Assembly (NCBI GenBank): GCA_020072845.1
Contig: JAIQGF010000022.1
Location: 1-40,283 of the forward strand
Direction of reading: 5' to 3'
DNA: 40,283 bases
Source of the DNA: Terriglobia bacterium
GTDB taxonomy: Bacteria; Acidobacteriota; Terriglobia; Terriglobales; Acidobacteriaceae
A model generated the notes under the pieces. That model was not told the DNA's origin. It ran no database searches and was given only the letters and a program-made list of their open reading frames with translations. Within the stretch, counting starts at the first letter, position 1. Each line of letters opens with the position of its first letter. Of the stretch, positions 17,164 through 25,092 are shown in pieces. A program made the position numbers and the translations under genes.

Positions 17164-17189
17164 AAAGCCGCGGCCAGTCCGCGGCTTTT
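17164..17189 (+). terminator. rho-independent terminator
   Basis: AAAGCCGCGG (17164-17173) pairs perfectly with CCGCGGCTTT (17179-17188) around a 5-base loop, with T residues following. It lies 134 bases past the histone-like gene. The 218-base gap between that gene and the next holds this terminator and a GAGCGCAGCGAG-type short repeat near 17070, but no gene. Confidence 0.75.
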
Positions 17190-17248
17190 GTATTGTTATT
17201 GGCCAGGCTGTGCAGCGCCAGAACGGTCAGTCCAAGGGGAAACGGGAA

Positions 17249-17464
17249 TTACTTTTTCCCCTGCACCGCATTCAAGCACCTGCCATAAAGATCGAGCAGA
17301 TGGTCGGCGTACTCAGAAGGCTTGGCCGTCTGCCCGCCCTGGAACCCGGGCACGCCCGAGCCTGTCTTGCCGTAGCCCGTCGTCATAGCGATGAACTTCA
17401 TCATGTCGAGCGCGATATCCTCGTTGCGCCGCGAACCGACGCTGATGCCAGGCATTTCGTCCAT
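17249..17464 (-). CDS. small conserved-looking hypothetical protein (71 aa)
   Basis: The 71-residue protein reads MDEMPGISVGSRRNEDIA, a helical core (LDMMKFIAMTTGYGK), a Gly-rich loop (GSGVPGFQGGQT) and a last helix (YADHLLDLYGRCLNAVQGKK). The start is well supported: GGAGG stands 6 bases upstream of the ATG on the minus strand. I do not recognise a family. It is soluble, with no signal or membrane helix. It sits between the last clear chromosomal gene and the prophage repressor, on the repressor's strand, and could belong to either side. Confidence 0.65.
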   Translation of the reverse strand: MDEMPGISVGSRRNEDIALDMMKFIAMTTGYGKTGSGVPGFQGGQTAKPSEYADHLLDLYGRCLNAVQGKK

Positions 17465-17578
17465 GAGAATTCCTCCCTGCTGTGGTAGATGAGTGGCTGG
17501 TCTGCGCGGCTGGGCGCGAGGTCAGAACGTTAGGATGATATCAAAAGCAACGGCCGCGGCTTGGTCGCCGCCGCGCTT

Positions 17579-17605
17579 GCTCACAACTCACAGCTCGGAA
17601 CTCAC
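17579..17605. repeat. short heptamer run downstream of the repressor
   Basis: CACAACT, CACAGCT, CGGAACT and CACTCAC follow each other between about 17581 and 17608, ending at the stop codon of the minus-strand repressor. They match the 7-base period seen elsewhere but with a different unit. The 141-base gap to the small gene at 17464 shows no gene. Confidence 0.4.
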
Positions 17606-18322
17606 TCACGTTTCGATTCCCACGTGGCACACCCGGCCGATGATGCGATCGGAAAACCTTTTCCCTTCCTCGATCGGCAGCAGCTCCACCGGGTACGCCT
17701 GATTGTGCGGCCGCAGCACCAGGTTGCTGCCGGCGACCTGCACGTACTTCACGGTGCAGCCGCCGTTCACCCGCACCGCGTACATGTTCTGCTCATGTCT
17801 CCGGTACGGCTTCAGGGAGTTGTAATGGCGGTCGATCAGCAGGGTCGAGCCCGGCAGCAGGCGCGGGTACATGCTCATGCCGTCGCGCGCGTCCACCTTG
17901 ACCAGCACGAAACGCCGCCAGTCCTCGCGCGGACTGGCGGGCTCCGCCCGCAGCCGCCGCAGGAATGATTTCTTGAACTTCAGGATCTCGCGCACCGACT
18001 CGCTGGTGATGGCCGGCTCGCCGGCGGCAATGGCGCCCTCCACCAGCACCACATTCTCGAACTCGTCCTCGCTGGGCGGCAGGATCGTGGCCCGCTTCCC
18101 TACCTCCTCCGGGTCCAGCAGGTCCAGCACCGAGAGCCGCAGCGCGGTGAGCACGCGGTCCATCCCGTCCAGGCTCAGGGAGCGCTTGCGGTTCAGAAAA
18201 TTGCAGATGTGCGCCTGCTGAAAACCCGACATCTGCGCTACTTCCATGCCGGTCAGGTCTCCCGCATCGATACTCGCCAGCAAGAGCTGCCGGAGCCTCT
18301 CCTGTAACTTTGTGAATTTCAT
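17606..18322 (-). CDS. CI/LexA-like prophage repressor (HTH plus S24 peptidase domain)
   Basis: The 238-residue protein has an N-terminal helix-turn-helix (about 22-60: LTGMEVAQMSGFQQAHICNF) and a C-terminal S24 self-cleavage domain. The cleavage site is Ala100-Gly101 in VEGAIAAGEPA, the nucleophile Ser150 is in DGMSMYPRLLPGSTLLID, and the general base Lys192 is in TVKYVQV. RecA-stimulated self-cleavage of such repressors relieves lysogeny after DNA damage. It is divergent from the early genes, with overlapping promoters and palindromic operator candidates between them. Position and partners say phage repressor rather than host LexA. No Shine-Dalgarno site is seen. Confidence 0.88.
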   Translation of the reverse strand: MKFTKLQERLRQLLLASIDAGDLTGMEVAQMSGFQQAHICNFLNRKRSLSLDGMDRVLTALRLSVLDLLDPEEVGKRATILPPSEDEFENVVLVEGAIAAGEPAITSESVREILKFKKSFLRRLRAEPASPREDWRRFVLVKVDARDGMSMYPRLLPGSTLLIDRHYNSLKPYRRHEQNMYAVRVNGGCTVKYVQVAGSNLVLRPHNQAYPVELLPIEEGKRFSDRIIGRVCHVGIET

Positions 18323-18372
18323 CTTGATGTCAAGTATATCACTGAGCTATAGTAGGATCATAATAAAGTCGT

Positions 18373-18401
18373 ATTAAAGTTGCATATTTCGCTCTTGACA
18401 A
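18373..18401 (-). promoter_or_regulatory. repressor promoter (PRM-like)
   Basis: On the minus strand TTGTCA (18401-18396) and TTTAAT (18378-18373) stand 17 bases apart, giving a leader of about 45 bases before the repressor start at 18322. Its -35 box overlaps the -35 box of the opposite promoter almost completely, so the two promoters cannot easily be used together. Confidence 0.6.
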
Positions 18402-18422
18402 GGTCATCCGTATAGCTATATG
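18395..18422 (+). promoter_or_regulatory. early promoter (PR-like) with operator palindromes
   Basis: TTGACA (18395-18400, perfect) and TATATG (18417-18422) are 16 bases apart. The palindrome TATAGCTATA (18411-18420) covers the -10 box. Related elements are CTATAG at 18347-18352 and GTATAACTAT near 18435. A second set of palindromes shares the CTTG..CAAG halves: CTTGATGTCAAG at 18323-18334 beside the repressor start, and CTTGACAAG at 18394-18402 on the shared -35 region. Either set could be repressor operators. Confidence 0.65.
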
Positions 18423-18462
18423 GTGTGCTTTCTTGTATAACTATCTGAAAAGGATTTCCCCC

Positions 18463-18741
18463 ATGCCCGATCCTCCGGTTCCCGTTCCCGGGTTTGATTG
18501 CATAGCGGAACGGCCGCTCGCGGCGCCCGTTGCCGATACCCGGGCCGCCGACGAAAAGATCTTTCTTGAGCTGCGCCGCAAGGTCCAGGAATCGGAGTTG
18601 CTTTCCGCCGCGACCGCCCGCCTGCTGCACATGATGAAATTCAACGGGCGGCTCACGGTCGTCGTGCATAACGGCCGCATCTTCAAGTCCGCCTACGAGG
18701 AAGGATACTTCCGGCGGAAAAACGACCTCGGGTGCGGCTAG
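18463..18741 (+). CDS. small early prophage protein (92 aa), unknown function
   Basis: The first gene of the rightward early transcript encodes 92 residues. It has a proline-rich N-terminus (PDPPVPVPGF), a charged helix (DEKIFLELRRKVQESELLSAATARLLHMM) and a short strand-rich end (GRLTVVVHNGRIFKSAYEEGYFRRK). The start at 18463 has AAAAGGA 8 bases upstream; an in-frame TTG at 18433 is less likely. By position it takes the place of a Cro or anti-repressor gene, but no helix-turn-helix is evident. The 141 bases after it contain no gene. Confidence 0.6.
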   Translation: MPDPPVPVPGFDCIAERPLAAPVADTRAADEKIFLELRRKVQESELLSAATARLLHMMKFNGRLTVVVHNGRIFKSAYEEGYFRRKNDLGCG

Positions 18742-18882
18742 GCCATGCGGCTCGCGGCCGTGCTCCGGCCCTGCCGCCGACAACTAAATAGCTGAGCAGG
18801 TCCACGGTAACACCAACCAGCCCTGCGCCGTCCGGCCCCGCCGCCGTTCGGCGAAGGGCTTTTTCCATTGTCGGGAGGAATC

Positions 18883-19131
18883 ATGCACGCCCTTGCCACT
18901 CTCGTCTATTTACACCTGAAGTATTGCGAACGCTGCGGCGGCCTCTGGCTGCGTCCCGACCGGACCGCCACCCCGTACTGTCCCAACTGTGCGCGCATCA
19001 TGGCCGCGCTGCCTGTGCGGGCTCGCCGGCCGGAGCGCAAGATTGTCCCGGCCCCTTGCGTGCCCGCTGCCCTGGCGATGCTCTCGACCGTCGCCGACAT
19101 CGCCCAACTCATCGCGGAGTGTGTCGTATGA
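18883..19131 (+). CDS. small zinc-ribbon protein
   Basis: The 82-residue protein has a CxxC...CxxC zinc ribbon: C15-E-R-C18-GG and C33-P-N-C36, followed by an Arg/Pro-rich linker and an alanine-rich helix. Such ribbons bind nucleic acid or proteins. The ATG at 18883 has a perfect GGAGG site. Its stop overlaps the start of the next gene (ATGA), so the two are translationally coupled, and both may regulate phage transcription (inference). Confidence 0.7.
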   Translation: MHALATLVYLHLKYCERCGGLWLRPDRTATPYCPNCARIMAALPVRARRPERKIVPAPCVPAALAMLSTVADIAQLIAECVV

Positions 19132-19760
19132 AACAAGCTAAGGCTCCCCTCCCCCAGCCCGCACTTGAGTTCTCCATCTACCGCGGCAACTGCATCGCAC
19201 TCCTGCGGCGTTATTTCTGTATGTCAGTCGAAGTCGGACGCCTTCCTTCCATCCTCGGCCGCGAATGTTTCATTACCCGCACGGAGGACTACCACACCCA
19301 CTCCTTCGAAGACACGGTTCTGTTCGTCATCGATGTCGAGCGCTGCCTCGACCGCCTGGATCTCTTCGACCAGCAACTGATCGCCTGCATCATCCTGCAG
19401 GAGTACGCGGAGGAAGAAGCCATGAAAATCCTTCACTGCAGCTTACGCACGATCGAGCGCCGGCTGCCCGATGCGCTGGACTTTTTGACAGAGACCTTCC
19501 TGCAGAACGGCATTTTGATTCTCACCGGGAAAGTCGGTCGCAACCTCGCGGACGGCGAAGGCGAACCCCATCGCCGGCATCGCGTGCCGCAGCGCGCCAC
19601 CGCGAATCAACGTTCCCACAGCGTTGGTTCTCATCTTGACACATTGCTTGTCAAGCCCCCTTTTTCGGCAAATCTCCCGCAAGCTGCTGGGGTCAAAGAA
19701 AATATAATTTTCCCGGATGTGGCGGGTTTTCCCTCGCAATCTGCTATGCTAGATATGTAA
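19128..19760 (+). CDS. sigma-region-4-like HTH protein
   Basis: The 210-residue protein contains a sigma-70 region-4-like helix-turn-helix in residues about 65-125: LDLFDQQLIACIILQEYAEE then AMKILHCSLRTIERRLPDAL. The upstream helices (ALLRRYFCMSVEVGRLPS) could be a region-2 remnant or a phage-specific domain. It resembles late-gene activators or sigma-like factors encoded by phages. The C-terminal 70 residues are low in predicted order. The start overlaps the zinc-ribbon stop. A perfect inverted repeat (CTTGACA, 7-base gap, TGTCAAG; 19635-19655) lies inside the 3' end and matches the CTTG..CAAG palindromes at the switch. The function is inferred. Confidence 0.6.
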   Translation: MKQAKAPLPQPALEFSIYRGNCIALLRRYFCMSVEVGRLPSILGRECFITRTEDYHTHSFEDTVLFVIDVERCLDRLDLFDQQLIACIILQEYAEEEAMKILHCSLRTIERRLPDALDFLTETFLQNGILILTGKVGRNLADGEGEPHRRHRVPQRATANQRSHSVGSHLDTLLVKPPFSANLPQAAGVKENIIFPDVAGFPSQSAMLDM

Positions 19761-19782
19761 GCTGAAATTGAGGCAATCTTCC

Positions 19783-19812
19783 AGGCGCGCCGCCACCACG
19801 ACGCGCCTTTCT
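19783..19812 (+). terminator. probable terminator after the sigma-like gene
   Basis: AGGCGCG (19783-19789) pairs with CGCGCCT (19802-19808), followed by TTTCTC. It lies 23 bases past the sigma-like gene and just before the ATG of the next gene, so it would separate early from later transcription. Confidence 0.5.
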
Positions 19813-19817
19813 CATTT

Positions 19818-20162
19818 ATGTCGAAACTCAGGACAAACCCGGCGACCAGCGGCCCCGCGGTTGACCAGCGGCCCGGCAGACCGGCAGAGCGGTCGTCCGA
19901 CCAACCTTTGCCCGACGCCTTCACCCAGATCCGCGAGGCCCGCGACCGACTCATCGCCGCCGTCATCGATCGCGCCGAGAAAGACGGGAGCTACCAGGCC
20001 ACCAAATTCCTCTTCGAGTTCGGCGGCATCGTACCCGCCGGCCACACGGCGCCGGAAGACGAGCGCTCGCTCCTACGTTCACTTTTGGAGACGTTGCAGA
20101 TTCCGGAAACGCCGGAAGAAATCGCAGCCGAATTATCCGCCACCGATCATGCCGTAGAATGA
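19818..20162 (+). CDS. small phage protein (114 aa), possible terminase small subunit-like
   Basis: The 114-residue protein has a disordered Pro/Arg-rich N-terminus (1-32) and a helical core: LPDAFTQIREARDRLIAAV, then DRAEKDGSYQATKFLFEFGG, then an acidic C-terminus (ETPEEIAAELSATD). The core has the look of small terminase or DNA-packaging helical proteins, but no motif proves it, and the large subunit lies 8 kb away. No strong ribosome site is seen. Confidence 0.5.
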   Translation: MSKLRTNPATSGPAVDQRPGRPAERSSDQPLPDAFTQIREARDRLIAAVIDRAEKDGSYQATKFLFEFGGIVPAGHTAPEDERSLLRSLLETLQIPETPEEIAAELSATDHAVE

Positions 20163-20202
20163 ATCTGTATGGGTGCAAACCTCTAGGGGAGCGCTTGGGC
20201 GA

Positions 20203-20709
20203 ATGGACATGACCTGGGTCACCGACCGCATCGCGGTCGGGGGTGGCATCTGGACTGGCGAGAAAATGGCGCAGGTGGCCGGCGCCGGCATCACCCACAT
20301 CATTGATATGCAGATCGAGTTCGACGACACGGCCCTGGCCGAGCCGCATGGCGTCCAGGTCCTGTGGAACCCGACCGACGATGATTTCCAGGTCAAGGGA
20401 CCGGAGGTTTTCCAGCGCGCCGTGGATTTCGCGCTGCAGGCGCTGAACGGCGAGGCGGGATCCCCCGAGCGCGCCGCGGCTGCGCGGGCCGGGGTGCACG
20501 GCAACGGGAACCGCCTGTTCATCCATTGCGCCGCCGGGGTGCACCGCGCGCCCATGATGACCCTGGCCATCCTCCGCGTCCTCGGCTTTCCGCTGCCCGA
20601 GGCCATGGAGCTGATTGAGAGCCGCCGCCCGGTGGTGGATTTCGCCGCCGTGTACGTCCGCAGCGTGGAGAATTTTATTCGCACATACGAGTCCGCCGCC
20701 GCGAAATAG
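20203..20709 (+). CDS. dual-specificity protein phosphatase-like
   Basis: The 168-residue protein carries the cysteine-phosphatase loop H108-C109-A-A-G-V-H-R115 (CX5R), followed by APMMTLAILRVLGFPLPEAMELI as in dual-specificity phosphatases. The Asp60/Asp61 region (NPTDDDF) is a plausible general-acid loop, and the N-terminal strand/helix pattern (ITHIIDMQIEFDD) also fits. It should remove phosphate from Tyr/Ser/Thr or another phosphorylated substrate in the cytoplasm. I chose the ATG at 20203, with AGGGGAG 10 bases upstream; a GTG at 20173 is possible. Its neighbours are phage genes. A kinase-like gene lies 9.3 kb downstream in the same prophage. Confidence 0.85.
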   Translation: MDMTWVTDRIAVGGGIWTGEKMAQVAGAGITHIIDMQIEFDDTALAEPHGVQVLWNPTDDDFQVKGPEVFQRAVDFALQALNGEAGSPERAAAARAGVHGNGNRLFIHCAAGVHRAPMMTLAILRVLGFPLPEAMELIESRRPVVDFAAVYVRSVENFIRTYESAAAK

Positions 20710-20713
20710 CGCC

Positions 20714-20770
20714 ATGGCTGACAAAAGCAGCTTTGATTTCCCCGGCAGCGACGAATCTGTATTTGCCTAA
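20714..20770 (+). CDS. possible 18-residue ORF
   Basis: A tiny frame starts 4 bases after the phosphatase stop and encodes MADKSSFDFPGSDESVFA. It has no clear ribosome site and no recognised homologue. It may be a leader peptide or chance. Confidence 0.15.
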   Translation: MADKSSFDFPGSDESVFA

Positions 20771-20805
20771 CGGCTACTAACCCACGAACAAGAACAGCGA
20801 ACACT

Positions 20806-23800
20806 ATGACTTCGAGAATCCGCCGCCTCGCGCGGCTTTTTTCTTGCCTGCTGATGTTCGGCATGGCCGCTTACGCCGTCGAGCCCGCGAAGACCGTCGT
20901 GTCCGACACGATCTATCGCGCTGACGGCTCGCCCGCTTCCGGCACGATGGTGATTTCGTGGCCCGCTTTCGTATCCGCCGATGGCAAGCCGGTCGCCGCC
21001 GGCTCCAAGACGGTAAAGATCGGCGCCACTGGCGCGATCAGCATCCCTTTGGTGCCGACGCAGGGCGCCACGCCTTCCGGCACGTACTACAAGGTGGTGC
21101 TCAGCCTGGATGATGGCGCCAGTTCGCAGGAGTACTGGACCGTGCCCACGCTCTCGCCGACCTCGATCGCGGCCATCCGCTCCGCGGTGGTACCGGCGAC
21201 GGTGGCCATGCAGGTGGTCTCGCGTGAGTACGTGGACGGCGCCGTCGCCAACACCGTGCACAAGACCGGCGACGAGACCGTCGCCGGCCTTAAGACCTTC
21301 GACAGCTCTCCCCTGGTGCCCTCCCCGTCGGCGCCCACGGCGGCAGCCAACAAAGACTACGTTGACGTCAGCGTTGCCGCCGGCGGTTTCAATCCCGGCG
21401 CCCTGGCGCTCAACCGGGGCGGCACCGGGCAGACCTCGTGGACACCGGCGCGCTGCGTCCGCGTGGCCAACAATGGCTCCAGCCTGGAATCGGCGCCCGC
21501 CGACTGCGGTATCGCCACCAATTCCGACATGGTGGATGGTATGCACGCCTCCGCCTTCCAGACCGCAATGACCAACGCCGCCACCTTGTCCAAGATTGCG
21601 GAGAGCGGCGGCAATCCGCTGTGGAATGGAAGTGCGTGGCCGGGTGGTGACGCCAGCAATTCCGACATGGTGGATGGCCAGCACGCCAGCGCCTTCCAGT
21701 CGGCGATGGCCAACGCCGCCACCCTGTCCAAGATCGCCGAGAGCGGCGGCAATCCGCTGTGGAATGGAAGCCCGTGGCCGGGTGGTGGCGGATCGGGAAA
21801 CGCCACCCAGATCCAGGGCAAGGCGGTGGATGTGCCTGACACGGCTCGGCAATTTGAGGTGTATGACGGGGCAACAGGGTTCAAAAAGTGGCAGGATCCG
21901 GTGGTCCGCATGAATCGCGATTGCGGCATCGTCGGAACCGGGGATGAAACCGCAGCGCTCAATACCTGCATCGCCAATCTGCCGAACTATACCGGCGTCC
22001 TGCAGTGCGACAAGCCGGGCATGGTGATCCACTCCACCGGTGTGGTGGTGCGCGACAAGGTGGGCATCCGCATTGAGACAGCGGGCGGGGGGCACACGCT
22101 GAACAATGCCTGCCAATTGATCAATACGAGTGTGTCGACTGGCGGAACATTCATCGACGTGGAACGCACGCGTGATTCGGTGATCTTTAAGGGCTTTCAG
22201 ATTTATGCCGGAAATGCGGACATCGGTTTCCAGACCGGGCAGACCGGCAGCGGCACGAACATCGCCACCAGCGACTCGTTCGAGGAAATCATCCTCAACA
22301 ACAGCAACGGGAGATCAACCTTTATCGGCTTCATGATTGGCGATAGCACGGCGAACAACAGCGACGAGATGAAGTTCAACCACGTTTCGGTCAGTAGCAG
22401 CGGCTGCACCAAATGCGGCACCGCATTCAAGAGCGTACTCACCAACGTGTACGGCACCGAATTCCGCGACATCCATCTTTACAACATGGCGGTGGGATTC
22501 GACTGGACCAACAACGCCAGCGTGGACAAAGTGAACGCCACATCCATTGGCCTGCTCTACAAGCTCCAGGGCAACGGTCTTACCTTCCATGTCCAGCACG
22601 AAGATATTGAGATGGCCGACCAGATATTGTCGGCTTCCAACGGCGGGGGCACGTTTGTCGAGGAGAATGGGCGCGTCATCCTGAATACGCCGACATCTGG
22701 TGGAACAACCGGAACCTCCGGACATCCGGCATGGGACAACTCTTCCGGCGGCAGTCTCAAGATTAGAAATGTGCACACTGGTTTCTACGGGACGCTGTTG
22801 AAGGGAAGTTCCTTGAGTTGGGCTGATGTCGATTTCTATGATCCTGGGATCGTATCCTATGGGGCTGGAATCGGCGCCCCGTCCTTCAACACGCTGAATT
22901 TCCTGAACAACAACGCGTTTCTGTCCGGGGTGGCGGGCAGTAACAGCACCATCTGGGTCGGTCGTGGGTTTCTTGACGAAAATGGAATGACGGTTCCGGG
23001 GATCGGGATGCAGCAGACCACCAGTGTCAACGGTCTGCGCGTCAACTTCACTCCGTGCGCTCGCGGAAACGTCTGCTTCAACGAAGGGCAAGTCGAACTG
23101 ACCGGCGTTCATTCCATCTTCAACGTCCCTGCGATCAGTTACACCGGGACGGCCGGTTCGACGGCACGGTACTACGCCGTGGTCGCCTGCGATGACACCA
23201 GTTGCGCGGCAGGGCATCGGTCGATTCCGACGGCTTCCGTGAGCAAGAGCAATACACAAGCGACACTAGATGGCAGCAATTACATCACGTTGACCTGGAC
23301 GCCGGCCCTGAATGTGAATAAGTACGGCATCCTTCAACAGTTTGGCTCGCCTGACACCTGGAATCTCCTGATGTCGAATATCTCCTGTGCGACGAACCCT
23401 TGTACCGTAAACATTACGACCGATAGCAGCACCGCCACGTCCGGTTATCCCTCAGACAATGAGACGGGCGGGGTAATCCTGCGCGGCGCCATCAAGATGG
23501 GTAAATCGTCCACCCAAACGGCAGCACTTGATCTTACCTACGCGACCGTCACTCCGCCTTCGGGCACCATCACGGGGTTAGATGCCGATAAGGTGGACGG
23601 CAAGCATGCCGCCGATTTCCTGGCGGCGACTACCCAACTCCCGCTCACCAAGACCGCTGTGGCGCATAAGTGGCTGGCATCGTACGATGCGACTACTGGC
23701 GCGTATACCCAAACTCAGCCCGATTACTCTGATCTTACGGGCACGCCTGCACTGGCGACGGTGGCGGCCACCGGGGCATACGCGGACCTCACCGGCAAGC

Positions 23801-25092
23801 CGACGCTGGCGGCGAACTCCACTGCGACTTCGCACCAATTCTTCAGCGCCTACAACTCCACCACGGGCGCATTCACGAAGGCGCAGCCGGATTACTCCGA
23901 CCTGACCGGAGCCCCCACGCTTGCCGCGACCAAAACCTGTACCGGGACGGACAAAGTGAGCGCCTACGATGCCTCCACGGGCACGTTCACCTGCACCGCC
24001 GATCAGACTGGCATCGGCGGCAGCGGCATCACCTCGCTGAATGGCGCGACCGTGACCACGCAGACATTCGTCAACGGCGCCAACATTAGCGTCTCCACCA
24101 ATACCGGCACCGGGGCGCACACCATCGCCGTCACCGGCCTGGGCGGTGCGGCGGCACTTAACGTCGGCACGACAACTGGCACGGTCGCTGCAGGTGACGA
24201 CTCGCGTATGACCAACGCGCGCACTCCCACCGCGCACGCCTCGACGCACCAGAACGGCGGCAGCGATGAAATCGCCACCGCCACCGCCGGCGCCAACGCG
24301 ATTCCGAAAGCGGGTTCGGGTGGCACGCTGGCGGTTGGCTGGATTCCCGACCTGAGCGCGACCTACCTGCCGCTGCACTCGACCGCCGATCTGGCGGCGG
24401 GATTATCGGCGCAATACACGGATTGGAACGCCGGCAGCGGGGGCGCGTCCATCAAGAACAAGCCCACGCTGGGCGGCGCCGCGGCGCTCAACGTCGGAAC
24501 CACTACCGGCACCGTGGCCGCCGGCGACGATTCGCGCATGACCAATGCGCGCACCCCCACTGCACATGCTTCCACGCACCAGAACGGAGGTGGTGATGAG
24601 ATCGCCACCACGGCTGCCGGCGCGAATGCGATTCCGAAAGCGGGTGCGGGCGGGCAACTCGCGGCCGGCTGGATGCCCGCGTTCACCGGCGATGTCACCA
24701 CCTCGGCGGGCGCGGTCGCCACTGCGATGCGCACCGGGCTGAACGTCCGCACCTGCGAGCTCCACATCTGGGGCACGGGCACGAGTTCGGTCCTGCAGGA
24801 CACCGACGACGAGGTCGCCAGTTGCCTGAACAAATACGGCGTCACCTGGACCATCACCTATGTGGGCTGCTGGGCCAATGCGGGTTCGCCAACGGTGATG
24901 ATCACCAAGACCGGCGGCAACAATGTGCTGTCCGGCAATCTGACGTGCGGTACCGCGTCCTGGGCGTCTGGGACGCTTACCGGGACCACTGCTGACAAGC
25001 AAACTGCCGACGGCGGCACGCTGGACGTGAATATCGTCAGCGCCGGCGGAACCGCCACCAACATCCGCGTGGTGATTGCGGGGACAATCTAA
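20806..25092 (+). CDS. giant phage fibre/tailspike-like protein with signal peptide
   Basis: The 1428-residue protein starts with a Sec signal (RIRRLARL, hydrophobic LFSCLLMFGMAA, cleavage after AYA). An Ig-like domain follows (about 25-110). Phage-fibre motifs come next: VHKTGDETVAGLKTF, LNRGGTGQTSW and two copies of a 43-residue unit beginning SDMVDGMHASAFQ. Residues about 365-640 look like a right-handed beta-helix (GDETAALNTCIANLP, FKGFQIYAGNADIGF, FNHVSVSSSGC), as in tailspike depolymerases. The C-terminal half has YSDLTGTPAL/YADLTGKPTL repeats and two 69-residue repeats containing GTTTGTVAAGDDSRMTNART. The role is probably host-surface binding or degradation. The export signal is unusual for a virion protein made in the cytoplasm. 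Confidence 0.8.
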   Translation: MTSRIRRLARLFSCLLMFGMAAYAVEPAKTVVSDTIYRADGSPASGTMVISWPAFVSADGKPVAAGSKTVKIGATGAISIPLVPTQGATPSGTYYKVVLSLDDGASSQEYWTVPTLSPTSIAAIRSAVVPATVAMQVVSREYVDGAVANTVHKTGDETVAGLKTFDSSPLVPSPSAPTAAANKDYVDVSVAAGGFNPGALALNRGGTGQTSWTPARCVRVANNGSSLESAPADCGIATNSDMVDGMHASAFQTAMTNAATLSKIAESGGNPLWNGSAWPGGDASNSDMVDGQHASAFQSAMANAATLSKIAESGGNPLWNGSPWPGGGGSGNATQIQGKAVDVPDTARQFEVYDGATGFKKWQDPVVRMNRDCGIVGTGDETAALNTCIANLPNYTGVLQCDKPGMVIHSTGVVVRDKVGIRIETAGGGHTLNNACQLINTSVSTGGTFIDVERTRDSVIFKGFQIYAGNADIGFQTGQTGSGTNIATSDSFEEIILNNSNGRSTFIGFMIGDSTANNSDEMKFNHVSVSSSGCTKCGTAFKSVLTNVYGTEFRDIHLYNMAVGFDWTNNASVDKVNATSIGLLYKLQGNGLTFHVQHEDIEMADQILSASNGGGTFVEENGRVILNTPTSGGTTGTSGHPAWDNSSGGSLKIRNVHTGFYGTLLKGSSLSWADVDFYDPGIVSYGAGIGAPSFNTLNFLNNNAFLSGVAGSNSTIWVGRGFLDENGMTVPGIGMQQTTSVNGLRVNFTPCARGNVCFNEGQVELTGVHSIFNVPAISYTGTAGSTARYYAVVACDDTSCAAGHRSIPTASVSKSNTQATLDGSNYITLTWTPALNVNKYGILQQFGSPDTWNLLMSNISCATNPCTVNITTDSSTATSGYPSDNETGGVILRGAIKMGKSSTQTAALDLTYATVTPPSGTITGLDADKVDGKHAADFLAATTQLPLTKTAVAHKWLASYDATTGAYTQTQPDYSDLTGTPALATVAATGAYADLTGKPTLAANSTATSHQFFSAYNSTTGAFTKAQPDYSDLTGAPTLAATKTCTGTDKVSAYDASTGTFTCTADQTGIGGSGITSLNGATVTTQTFVNGANISVSTNTGTGAHTIAVTGLGGAAALNVGTTTGTVAAGDDSRMTNARTPTAHASTHQNGGSDEIATATAGANAIPKAGSGGTLAVGWIPDLSATYLPLHSTADLAAGLSAQYTDWNAGSGGASIKNKPTLGGAAALNVGTTTGTVAAGDDSRMTNARTPTAHASTHQNGGGDEIATTAAGANAIPKAGAGGQLAAGWMPAFTGDVTTSAGAVATAMRTGLNVRTCELHIWGTGTSSVLQDTDDEVASCLNKYGVTWTITYVGCWANAGSPTVMITKTGGNNVLSGNLTCGTASWASGTLTGTTADKQTADGGTLDVNIVSAGGTATNIRVVIAGTI
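21520..21648 (+). repeat. tandem in-gene repeat, copy 1 of 2 (129 bases)
   Basis: Bases 21520-21648 and 21658-21786 encode near-identical 43-residue units (SDMVDGxHASAFQ ... SKIAESGGNPLWNGS ... PGG), separated by 9 bases. The DNA is also nearly identical, so the duplication is recent or homogenised. Confidence 0.85.
21658..21786 (+). repeat. tandem in-gene repeat, copy 2 of 2 (129 bases)
   Basis: Second copy of the 43-residue unit of the fibre gene, in the same reading frame as the copy at 21520-21648. It differs from it at only a few positions. Confidence 0.85.
24142..24348 (+). repeat. in-gene direct repeat, copy 1 of 2 (207 bases)
   Basis: Bases 24142-24348 and 24472-24678 encode near-identical 69-residue blocks (GGAAALNVGTTTGTVAAG ... 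NAIPKAG ... GWxP) in the fibre gene's C-terminal half. The length is a multiple of three, so the frame is kept. Confidence 0.85.
24472..24678 (+). repeat. in-gene direct repeat, copy 2 of 2 (207 bases)
   Basis: Second copy of the 69-residue block of the fibre gene. The DNA differs from copy 1 mainly at third codon positions, which suggests selection on the protein repeat. Confidence 0.85.

Noticed and set aside
17606-18322. Host LexA
   Set aside because: The linkage to phage early genes, the divergent switch and the N-terminal domain fit a phage repressor better.
20767-22116. Minus-strand frame opposite the fibre gene
   Set aside because: The protein is Gly/His/Arg-rich with repeats that only mirror the fibre gene repeats.
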